In this document: one piece after another, positions 1-6,338 of the stretch | Position numbering within the stretch: the first letter of the stretch is position 1 | Layout: the number at the start of each line of letters is the position of its first letter | NCBI RefSeq assembly: GCF_938039245.1 | Contig: NZ_CALHVN010000005.1 | Location: forward strand, 38,823 to 102,822 | From: an uncultured Campylobacter sp. | Lineage (GTDB): Bacteria; Campylobacterota; Campylobacteria; Campylobacterales; Campylobacteraceae | DNA length: 64,000 nucleotides | Direction: 5' to 3' | Program-made: the position numbers and the translations under genes | Notes under the pieces: model-generated | The model's input: only the letters and a program-made list of their open reading frames with translations | Told to the model about the DNA's origin: nothing | Databases searched by the model: none

Positions 1-6
1 CAAGAG

Positions 7-1644
7 GTGTTTTTGCAAAATTACGATCCCGCGGGTAATATTTGGCTCAGCGCAGCTGCGGCAGCTTTGCCTATAGCCGTGTTTTTGCTATGCTTGACGG
101 TTTTTAAGCTAAAAGGCTACGTCGCGGCGTTTCTAACCGTCGCAGCCAGCCTTGCCGTGGCGATTATATTTTATAAGATGCCTGCGGTTACGGCGTTTAT
201 GAGCTTTGCTTACGGTTTTTTCTACGGGCTTTGGCCGATAGCTTGGATTATTTTGTGCGCGATTTTTCTTTATAAACTTAGCGTAAAATCAGGCTACTTC
301 GAGACGCTAAAGGCCTCTATTACGGCTATTAGCCCCGATTGCCGCATTCAGGTGATTTTAATAGCGTTTAGTTTCGGTTCGTTTTTAGAAGGAACTATCG
401 GTTTTGGCGCGCCGGTTGCGATTTGCGCGGCTTTGCTTATGGGGCTTGGGCTAAAACCTTTAAGCGCGGCCGGACTTAGTATGATAGCAAACACGGCGGG
501 CGCGGCGTTTGGAGCCGTGGGTATACCGGTTACGGCGCTTAGCGGTACCGTAAACGTCGATGCGCAGCTAATATCTACGATGACGGCTAGGATGCTACCG
601 CCCATTACCTTTACGCTTCCTTTTTTGCTCGTTTTTTTAGTTAGCGGATTTAGAGGGGTTTTAGGCGTTTTGCCTCACGTTGTTACGGCGGCGGCTAGCT
701 ATACTATCGCGCAGTACGCTACGGCTAAATTTTTAGGCCCGGAGCTGGTAAATATAATCGCCGCTATCGTCTCCATCGTGATGCTTTGGGCGGCGCTTAG
801 AATTTGGAAGATTAAAGACGTATTTAGAGTAACCGGGCAAAGCGAGGCAAAAGAGGGCGTAAGCCTAAGCGCTAAAGACGCGTTTAAAGCTTGGCTTCCT
901 TTTATCCTCATTATCGCGGCTATAGTCGTTTGGAACAGCTCAGGTTTTAAATCTCTCATGGATTTTGCTACGTTTAAATTTGAAGTCGCGAACTTGCATA
1001 ATCTAACTGCGTCAAATCCGCCTATCTCGCAGGGCGTGCAAGCTATTAGCGCCGTTTATACGTGGGACGCGCTAAGGGCTACGGGGACGGCGATACTGCT
1101 AGCTGCGATTCTTACGACGCTGATTTTAAAGATAAAACCCCAAATCGCAGTCGCTTCCGCAAAAGAGGCGGCAAAGGAGATGGCTTTTCCCATTGTTACG
1201 ATAGGTTTTATCGTTGCTTACGCCTACGTGGCTAAATATAGCGGTCAGGCCGCGACTATGGGTCTAGCGCTATCAAGCACGGGCAACGCGTTTGGCTTTT
1301 TCTCGCCCGTCATCGGTTGGCTGGGCGTATTTTTAACGGGCTCGGTTACTAGCGCGAATTTGCTTTTCGGCACGCTTCAGCAAGTAACGGCAAATCAGCT
1401 AAGCGTACCAGACGTTATTTTTATGGCGGCAAACACCGTAGGCGGCGTCGTGGGTAAAATCATCAGTCCGCAAAGTATCGCCGTAGCGTGCGCGGCGGTG
1501 GGAATGGCCGGACGCGAGAGCGAAGTGCTTAAATTTACGCTTAAATACTCGCTTTTATTCATAATTTTAGCCAGTTTTATCACGTGGGCGGTTATACATC
1601 TGTTTCCGCAGCTCGTGCCGGTAGTTACGAATTTTAGACCTTAA
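7..1644 (+). CDS. lctP: L-lactate permease, LctP/LldP family
   Basis: This is an inner-membrane symporter for lactate uptake. The 545-residue product has the usual length of the lactate permease family (about 550) and is hydrophobic throughout, with roughly a dozen membrane segments. Family features include the Gly-rich stretch GSFLEGTIGFGAPVAI near residue 125 and the C-terminal segment with GGVVGKIISPQSIAVA. The GTG at 7 is the start that fits, but only six bases lie upstream, so the true start could be outside the window. In C. jejuni this gene leads an operon with the lutABC lactate oxidation genes; here only a scar follows it. Confidence 0.93.
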   Translation: MFLQNYDPAGNIWLSAAAAALPIAVFLLCLTVFKLKGYVAAFLTVAASLAVAIIFYKMPAVTAFMSFAYGFFYGLWPIAWIILCAIFLYKLSVKSGYFETLKASITAISPDCRIQVILIAFSFGSFLEGTIGFGAPVAICAALLMGLGLKPLSAAGLSMIANTAGAAFGAVGIPVTALSGTVNVDAQLISTMTARMLPPITFTLPFLLVFLVSGFRGVLGVLPHVVTAAASYTIAQYATAKFLGPELVNIIAAIVSIVMLWAALRIWKIKDVFRVTGQSEAKEGVSLSAKDAFKAWLPFILIIAAIVVWNSSGFKSLMDFATFKFEVANLHNLTASNPPISQGVQAISAVYTWDALRATGTAILLAAILTTLILKIKPQIAVASAKEAAKEMAFPIVTIGFIVAYAYVAKYSGQAATMGLALSSTGNAFGFFSPVIGWLGVFLTGSVTSANLLFGTLQQVTANQLSVPDVIFMAANTVGGVVGKIISPQSIAVACAAVGMAGRESEVLKFTLKYSLLFIILASFITWAVIHLFPQLVPVVTNFRP

Positions 1645-1654
1645 AGGAGGAAAA

Positions 1655-1708
1655 ATGAAAAGAGTTTATATGTTTTTCTCTGCTATGAATAGCAGAGAAA
1701 AATCCTAA
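1655..1708 (+). pseudogene. Possible lutA start remnant (17 codons)
   Basis: A strong ribosome site (AAAGGAGG) precedes an ATG that opens a 17-codon frame, MKRVYMFF..., ending at TAA 1706-1708. The first residues resemble the start of LutA-type lactate oxidation subunits, which begin with a short Lys-Val-Tyr-Phe segment. The position directly after lctP is where lutA is expected. The frame then runs into a perfect hairpin and stops. I read this as the 5' stump left after loss of most of lutABC. The assignment rests on context more than on sequence. Confidence 0.4.
1673..1702 (+). terminator. Perfect 13-bp hairpin, terminator-like
   Basis: TTTTTCTCTGCTA and TAGCAGAGAAAAA form a perfect 13-bp stem with a TGAA loop. 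It has T and A tracts at its feet, so it could terminate transcription from either side. It lies inside the short frame after lctP and would end the lctP transcript. Confidence 0.55.
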
Positions 1709-1756
1709 AGCAAGAGCCAGCCAAGACTGCTAAGCCTAACGCCGAGACTTTGCATA

Positions 1757-1942
1757 GTGCTGTTAAAAAAGCAAGACGTGGTAAAAAGCCTATCTACGTG
1801 CCTAAACGAGATAAAAAAAGAAAACGAAAAGCTGCCGACTAATATCCTTTTTATCTGCGGCCCTTCAAGGACTTCCGATATCGAGCTCGTGCCGGTTTTG
1901 GGCGTACATGGCTTGCAGATAGTTTATGTTTTGGTTTATTAA
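1757..1942 (+). pseudogene. lutC: C-terminal remnant of lactate utilization protein LutC
   Basis: The frame ends with LFICGPSRTSDIELVPVLG followed by VHG. This is the signature end of LutC/LUD-domain proteins, which typically finish with SGPSxTADIExxxVLGxHGP. Only about 45 C-terminal residues are recognisable, against roughly 200-240 in an intact LutC, and no ribosome site precedes the frame. Together with the lctP gene upstream this indicates deletion of most of lutA, lutB and lutC. The DNA between 1699 and 1842 also holds a second open frame, very rich in Lys and Arg, that I cannot assign. Confidence 0.7.
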
Positions 1943-2014
1943 ATTTACTCGCTAAATTTAGGGCAATCGTTTGAAATTCGTTTGCCCCGCCTGCCAAATT
2001 TAAACTTTTTTGGA

Positions 2015-2020
2015 TATAAT
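2015..2020 (+). promoter_or_regulatory. -10 box upstream of efp
   Basis: TATAAT lies 27 bases before the efp start in the context TTTTTGGATATAATC. T-rich DNA precedes it, as in Campylobacter sigma-70 promoters, which often lack a clear -35 box. Confidence 0.6.
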
Positions 2021-2047
2021 CAACCATTTTTAAATCAAGGAGAAAAA

Positions 2048-2614
2048 ATGGCAACCTATTCGATGGGCGACCTAAAAAAAGGACTAAAGATCGAGCTAGA
2101 CGGCGTTCCGTATAAAGTCGTCGAGTATCAGCACGTAAAACCGGGCAAGGGCGCGGCTTTCGTTCGCGCGAAAATCAAATCTTTCATCGACGGCAAAGTG
2201 CTTGAAAAGACCTTTCACGCGGGCGACAAATGCGATCAGCCGAATTTGGAAGAAAAAGAGATGCAGTATCTTTACGACGACGGCGAGTTCTGTCAGTTTA
2301 TGGATACCGCGACCTACGAGCAAGTGGCTATAAGCGACGAGGATGTGGGCGATGTGAAAAAATGGATGATAGACGGTATGATGGTCGAGATTTTGTTTCA
2401 CAACGGCAAGGCTATCGGCGTAGAAGTACCGCAAGTAGTCGAGCTAAAGATCGTCGAGACTCCGCCTAATTTCAAAGGCGATACTCAGGGCGGCAAAAAG
2501 CCCGCTACGCTAGAAAGCGGTGCGGTCGTGCAGATACCTTTCCACGTGCTTGAGGGCGAGGTTATCCGCGTAGATACCGTCCGCGGCGAATACATCGAGC
2601 GCGTAAATAAATAA
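2048..2614 (+). CDS. efp: Elongation factor P
   Basis: EF-P binds between the P and E sites of ribosomes stalled on proline-rich stretches and promotes peptide bond formation. The product is 188 residues, the normal length, and has the N-terminal KOW-like domain followed by two OB domains. Lys34, in the loop HVKPGKGAAF at residues 29-38, is the position modified in bacteria that lysylate EF-P. The ATG at 2048 is chosen over an upstream in-frame start because AAGGAG lies just before it and the protein then begins MATYSMGDLKKG as expected. No EF-P-modifying enzyme gene is seen in the window. Confidence 0.97.
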   Translation: MATYSMGDLKKGLKIELDGVPYKVVEYQHVKPGKGAAFVRAKIKSFIDGKVLEKTFHAGDKCDQPNLEEKEMQYLYDDGEFCQFMDTATYEQVAISDEDVGDVKKWMIDGMMVEILFHNGKAIGVEVPQVVELKIVETPPNFKGDTQGGKKPATLESGAVVQIPFHVLEGEVIRVDTVRGEYIERVNK

Positions 2615-2668
2615 CCGCAGTCGTCAAATTTGATAAAAGTAAAATTTGACTAGCTCATAGCCCGAGTA

Positions 2669-2993
2669 AAGCCGCTGTTTAAAGATAACGGCTTTACAAA
2701 AACGGGCTAAATTTCTACAAAAATACTCCCGAATTTATCCATGATCGTAAATTTTCAAAAAAATAGCGGCGATACCGCCTCTGAAACTGGATTTTACGTA
2801 AACTGCGGCATTTAGGACGCGTTTATAGACGGGCAAAGAAACGGTCTTAAAACCCAAAGAATACAAATGCTATTTTAGAGATAGAATTTCATCTATCGCG
2901 GGCTCCAAAACGCCTTACTATGAAACCAACGAAAATACCGATGCGGCAGCCGCTTTGCAAAAATTTAACGAGCGATTTAAGAGCAGCATTTAG
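2669..2993 (+). pseudogene. Decayed DUF4304-family gene
   Basis: Pieces of one protein can be read across several frames. KPLFKDNGFTKTG is followed by NFYKNTPEFIH in the next frame, then VNFQKNSGDTA, FYVNCGI and finally NTDAAAALQKFNERFKSSI. The order and spacing match the DUF4304 domain (long helix, GFKKKG, NFYR, VINLQKS, FTxNxGI). At least three frame changes and several in-frame stops separate the blocks, so no complete protein can be made. The family has no known function. Confidence 0.65.
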
Positions 2994-3022
2994 ATTTTTT
3001 GACGCGGTAAACCGAATGAAAT

Positions 3023-3220
3023 TTGATTGATTTGATGCCGGAGCGAAACGGCCTAGCGGTCATTGACCGGCTTTTTGAATACTTGCTCACAAAGAATGAA
3101 CAAGAAATTTTGACCCGCCAAGCGTTAAGTTTATTTGAAAAACATGGAAACAAAGCTAGATGGAAAATTTTTGAGAGGCATATAAACGATTTGCTGAAAA
3201 ATATGAAAAAGACGAGATAA
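3023..3220 (+). CDS. Small hypothetical protein, possibly a gene fragment
   Basis: A 65-codon frame begins at TTG (ATG-like starts lie further in) and encodes a charged, probably helical peptide ending LLKNMKKTR. No good ribosome site precedes it. It directly follows the DUF4304 remnant and could be its decayed 3' end or an unrelated small protein. I do not recognise a family. Confidence 0.25.
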   Translation: MIDLMPERNGLAVIDRLFEYLLTKNEQEILTRQALSLFEKHGNKARWKIFERHINDLLKNMKKTR

Positions 3221-3264
3221 AATTTGAAAAAATAAAAGCCAAGGCCTAAGCCTTAGCTTAGACT

Positions 3265-3516
3265 TTAGGCTGATTTTTTAACGCTATCGACCAAAGCAAC
3301 GATCTCTTCGTGATTTGGCAGGGCATTTACGTCCGTACCGATGAGATCTTTTTTAGAAAAGACTACTTTTCCGTCTACTTCAACTATGAAGTTTCCGCCG
3401 CTACCGACGGTTTTGCTAATTTTAGCACCTGGAATTTGACTTAAAAATTCTTCTTCTACACGAGAAGCTACCGGTCTATAGTTTCAAGAATTGCAATACG
3501 TAATCTTTACTTCCAT
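3265..3516 (-). CDS. SelW/Rdx-family selenoprotein with in-frame UGA
   Basis: The minus strand encodes an 83-residue protein starting MEVKITYCNS, where codon 11 is TGA, followed without a break by NYRPVASRVEEEF and then VGSGGNFIVEVDGK. Cys8-x-x-Sec11 is the CxxU redox motif of the SelW/SelT/Rdx thioredoxin-fold family; the NYRP that follows and the Gly-rich strand before the last helix also fit. The whole 84-codon frame is open apart from this TGA, and AAGGAAGGAAAATGG gives a clear start. An imperfect hairpin begins at the TGA, as expected for a bacterial SECIS. Ordinary gene calling would miss this gene or call only a fragment. The protein is probably a small thiol/selenol oxidoreductase; its partner is unknown. 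Confidence 0.85.
3464..3485 (-). promoter_or_regulatory. Candidate bacterial SECIS hairpin
   Basis: In the mRNA, GAAACUA pairs with UAGCUUC (seven positions, one mismatch) around the eight-base loop UAGACCGG. The stem begins within the UGA codon. SelB-dependent recoding in bacteria needs a hairpin immediately downstream of UGA, with unpaired G in the loop. The position fits well; the exact fold is tentative. Confidence 0.5.
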
Positions 3517-3546
3517 TTTCCTTCCTTTCGAATTTAAAGTGGCGCG

Positions 3547-3552
3547 ATTATA
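3547..3552 (-). promoter_or_regulatory. -10 box for the selenoprotein gene
   Basis: The minus strand reads GCTATAATCGCGCC about 30 bases before the selenoprotein ATG. This TATAAT and the divergent one at 3575 form a compact back-to-back promoter region. Confidence 0.5.
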
Positions 3553-3574
3553 GCGCAAATTTAGCAAACGAGAG

Positions 3575-3580
3575 TATAAT
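3575..3580 (+). promoter_or_regulatory. -10 box for the DJ-1/PfpI gene
   Basis: GAGTATAATAATC lies 25 bases upstream of the DJ-1-family start, just before the AAGGAG ribosome site. Confidence 0.55.
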
Positions 3581-3604
3581 AATCCGAAAATTTAAGGAGA
3601 AATT

Positions 3605-4153
3605 ATGAAAAAAGTTGCCGTGATTTTTGCCGACGGGTTTGAGGAGATAGAGGGCGTTAGTATCGTGGATGTGCTTAGACGAGGCGGCGTAGAAGTCGAT
3701 ATCGTCGGGCTTGATAAACTACCTATAGCGGGCGCTCACGGAGTGAAATTCGTCTGCGATATGACGCTTTACGATCTTGAGGAGGAGGACTACGATATGC
3801 TAGTTTTGCCGGGCGGCCAGCCGGGCGTCTCAAATATCGAAGGAAATCTAAAAATGAGAGAAATTATAAAGCGTTTCGATAAAAAAGGCAAATTTATAGC
3901 AGCCATCTGCGCCGCGCCGATCGCTCTTGACGCCGCAGAGATCGTTAGAGGCGAGTTTACCTGCTATCCTAGCTGCGAAAAAGCCGTACGCGGCGGAAGC
4001 TACGTAAGCGATAAAAACGTCGTGACAAACGGCCATATCATCACCTCAAGAGGTCCTGCCACGGCGATGGAGTTTGCCTTGGAGTTGCTTAAAATTTTAG
4101 GCGGCGAGCAAATTTACGCAGAAGTAAAAGATGGCTTGCTGTTCGTAAAATAA
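3605..4153 (+). CDS. DJ-1/PfpI family protein (YajL-like)
   Basis: The 182-residue product is a full-length member of the DJ-1 branch, a single-domain flavodoxin-like fold implicated in oxidative stress and glyoxal or protein-damage repair. Cys102 sits in the nucleophile elbow AAICAAP, and Glu16 in GFEEIEGV corresponds to the conserved Glu that lowers the Cys pKa. The motif LPGGQPG near residue 68 is also typical. The ATG at 3605 has AAGGAG upstream and its own promoter. The gene is divergent from the selenoprotein gene, so two redox-type proteins share a regulatory region, but co-regulation is only inference. Confidence 0.92.
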   Translation: MKKVAVIFADGFEEIEGVSIVDVLRRGGVEVDIVGLDKLPIAGAHGVKFVCDMTLYDLEEEDYDMLVLPGGQPGVSNIEGNLKMREIIKRFDKKGKFIAAICAAPIALDAAEIVRGEFTCYPSCEKAVRGGSYVSDKNVVTNGHIITSRGPATAMEFALELLKILGGEQIYAEVKDGLLFVK

Positions 4154-4460
4154 AGCCGCACAAAAGCCCAGGCGATAAATTTAAGGCAAAAATTAACGCA
4201 GCTTTGCCCGCTCTTTCTCGCCGAGTTTTTCTTTACGCGCGAGAAATAGGCTTTTGTATGAAGCCGTTTTCTAAGCCCTAAAAGCTTGCCGGTTTGAAAA
4301 ATCGGCTAAATTTTGCCGCATTAAAGAGCTTGCGGATATGCTTACGGGTAAATTTAATACTAAATTATAAAAAGCGCGCTTTTTATCTAGCTTTTTTATT
4401 TAAATTCAGGTATTATCTCTTAACCGATTTATCGGGAATTTGATTTAAGGAAACGTTACT
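4154..4460. other. Intergenic stretch without a recognised gene
   Basis: This 307-base stretch between the DJ-1 and RRM genes holds no coding signal. It contains a 20-base palindrome at 4367-4386 and a possible weak -10 box (GGTATTAT, about 4406-4413) for the RRM gene. Confidence 0.6.
4367..4386. promoter_or_regulatory. 20-bp perfect palindrome upstream of the RRM gene
   Basis: ATAAAAAGCGCGCTTTTTAT is its own reverse complement. It sits about 20-40 bases upstream of the presumed -10 box of the RRM gene, where an operator might lie. It could equally fold as a short bidirectional terminator with a CGCG tip. Confidence 0.4.
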
Positions 4461-4706
4461 GTGAATATTTACGTCGGTAACTTGTCATATCGCATGACTG
4501 AGGCAGAGCTTAAGGATACATTTGCGCCGTTTGGCGAAGTAAAACGCGCGAAAATCGTCAAAGATCGCGACACGAATCGCTCAAAAGGATTCGGGTTCGT
4601 CGAGATAGAAAACGACGCAGATGCGCTAAAGGCGATCGAAGCGCTAAATAATAAGGAAGTAGGCGGCAGAGCTCTAAGAGTAAACGAATCTAAACCTAAA
4701 GAATAA
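4461..4706 (+). CDS. Small RRM-type RNA-binding protein
   Basis: The 81-residue protein is a single RNA recognition motif of the kind found in cyanobacteria and some Epsilonproteobacteria. RNP2 is IYVGNL at residues 3-8 and RNP1 is KGFGFVEI at about 42-49; both carry the aromatic residues that stack on RNA. It lacks the Gly-rich tail of plant relatives. Translation starts at GTG 4461, with TAAGGA nine bases upstream. A strong terminator follows, so it is probably transcribed alone. Bacterial relatives are often cold-induced, but nothing here shows that directly. Confidence 0.92.
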   Translation: MNIYVGNLSYRMTEAELKDTFAPFGEVKRAKIVKDRDTNRSKGFGFVEIENDADALKAIEALNNKEVGGRALRVNESKPKE

Positions 4707-4710
4707 ACAG

Positions 4711-4734
4711 GCCGTCAAATCTGACGGCTTTTAG
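4711..4734 (+). terminator. Rho-independent terminator of the RRM gene
   Basis: GCCGTCA-AATC-TGACGGC is a perfect 7-bp GC-rich stem with a four-base loop, followed by TTTT, five bases after the RRM stop codon. Confidence 0.85.
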
Positions 4735-4776
4735 CTAATTTTTAAATTTAAGCTTTTTAGTTAAATTTCATTCCAA

Positions 4777-5916
4777 ATGAACCAAAAAATCACATCTCGT
4801 GTCGCTCCGACGCCAAGCGGCTTTTTACACGCGGGCAACGTCTATAATTTCTTGCTAACCTATCTTTTTACTCGCGCTTTTGACGGGATTTTATATCTAC
4901 GTATCGACGACTACGACTTGCCGCGCTACCGCAGGCAATACGTGGAAAATATCTTTCGCGTGCTTGATATGTTGGGCATTGATTTTGACGGCGGACCCGG
5001 CGGAGTGGGGGAATTTGAAGCCAAATTTAGCTCCAAATTTCGCCTCGGCGCCTACCAAAACGCTTTAAAAACGCTTGAGCAAAAAGGAGTTTGTTACGCT
5101 TGCGAGTGCTCGCACTCGATGAAAAGCTCGTTTGAAAACGGCATTTATACGCGGGTTTGTGCGGAGAAAAATCTTAAATTTAAAAAAGACGAAACGGCTA
5201 TGCGACTACGCACTATCGACGGAGCGCAAATTAATGTCCGGCAAAATTTGATAAATTTTGACGCTTTGGGGCGCGGCTCCGGCGGGAAGGCAAGCCTGGC
5301 GGACGGGCTTTGGGGTAATGCGCAAAAAATACAAGACGGCACGGCAAACGGTTTAAAAAAATTGACAAACTTTCGCGGCTTTGGCGGAGACAAACCAGAC
5401 GATAAGAAATTTAACCTAAATGCTATAGAAAATCCAGAAGAACGCATTTTAAATTCGGCAAATTCGGACGGTTTAAATTTGACTGACGAATCGGCGTTTG
5501 AGGCGGAAAAATTCGCCCAAGCCCAAAGCGTAAATTTGGCTCAAATTTTGGGCGATTTCGTCATTTGGAAAAAGGACGACACGCCTGCTTATAATCTCGC
5601 TAGCCTCGTGGATGACGAGATTTTGGGCGTAAATTTGCTCGTGCGAGGCGAGGATCTGCTCGCGTGTTCGGCGGCGCAAAAATACGAGGCGCAGATGTTA
5701 GGATACGGTTTTGAAAGTTCAAATTTCATCCATCACGGCCTGCTAGCGCATGGCGGCAAAAAGCTATCCAAAAGCTCGAGCGCACCGGCGGTGAGCATAG
5801 CGGACGGCGCCAAAATCCACTATAAATTCGCCGCTTTTAAACTCGGCCTTGACGCGTCAAAATGCGATACTTTGTCAAATTTGCTTGAGATGTTTAAAGA
5901 GAAATTGGGCCGATAA
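4777..5916 (+). CDS. gluQ: Glutamyl-Q tRNA(Asp) synthetase-like enzyme with an insertion
   Basis: Class I glutamyl-tRNA synthetase relative without an anticodon-binding domain. GluQ attaches glutamate to queuosine in tRNA(Asp). The HIGH-type motif is PTPSGFLHAGN (residues 11-21) and the KMSKS-type motif is KKLSKS (328-333). The zinc site typical of GluQ is complete: Cys109, Cys111, Tyr124 and Cys128. At 379 residues it is about 90 longer than usual. The excess is a low-complexity block at about 153-245, rich in Asn, Lys, Gly and Phe, between the zinc module and NLAQILGDFVIWKKDDTP. The ATG at 4777 lacks a strong ribosome site. Activity of the enlarged enzyme is untested. Confidence 0.8.
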   Translation: MNQKITSRVAPTPSGFLHAGNVYNFLLTYLFTRAFDGILYLRIDDYDLPRYRRQYVENIFRVLDMLGIDFDGGPGGVGEFEAKFSSKFRLGAYQNALKTLEQKGVCYACECSHSMKSSFENGIYTRVCAEKNLKFKKDETAMRLRTIDGAQINVRQNLINFDALGRGSGGKASLADGLWGNAQKIQDGTANGLKKLTNFRGFGGDKPDDKKFNLNAIENPEERILNSANSDGLNLTDESAFEAEKFAQAQSVNLAQILGDFVIWKKDDTPAYNLASLVDDEILGVNLLVRGEDLLACSAAQKYEAQMLGYGFESSNFIHHGLLAHGGKKLSKSSSAPAVSIADGAKIHYKFAAFKLGLDASKCDTLSNLLEMFKEKLGR

Positions 5917-6338
5917 ATTTAGGCGCTTTGCGTTCTTGTTCGGATTATTTTTAAAATTTAAAAAGCGCGGTAATTTTTATCGGTTTTGTACCAAATTTTG
6001 ATTTACGGGCGATAGCGGAGTCGCTAAAATAAATTTTAGCGTTTCGGACGGGTCGTTTGCGGCAGAGTTAAAATTTGAGCACAAATTTACGTCCGCGAGG
6101 CTGCGTCAAATTTACCGCTCAAATTTGGGCTAAATTTAGAGCCGTAAATTTAAGCCGAGTCGTCCGAGCCGCAGGCATAAAATTTGCCTCTAAATCACGC
6201 GTTAAATTTGAGTTTAAATTTGACGAAAAGCCCACACCAGCAGCCTATTTACCGCGTTTAGCTAAATTTAAGCTAGACCGATTTATCCGCCTAAAAGCAA
6301 ATTTTTTGTAAAATTAAAAGCATTAAAAAGGACGAAAA
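5917..6338. other. Noncoding AAATTT-rich spacer before dnaE
   Basis: An open frame at 6075-6311 exists, but its composition comes from repeated AAATTT words. It has no ribosome site and resembles nothing, so I treat the 422 bases as noncoding. Confidence 0.6.

Noticed and set aside
4777..5916. Calling this gene a full glutamyl-tRNA synthetase (gltX)
   Set aside because: There is no anticodon-binding domain and the zinc site is the GluQ type (Cys, Cys, Tyr, Cys).
6075..6311. A 78-codon open frame before dnaE
   Set aside because: Its residues come from repeated AAATTT words, it has no ribosome site and resembles no protein.
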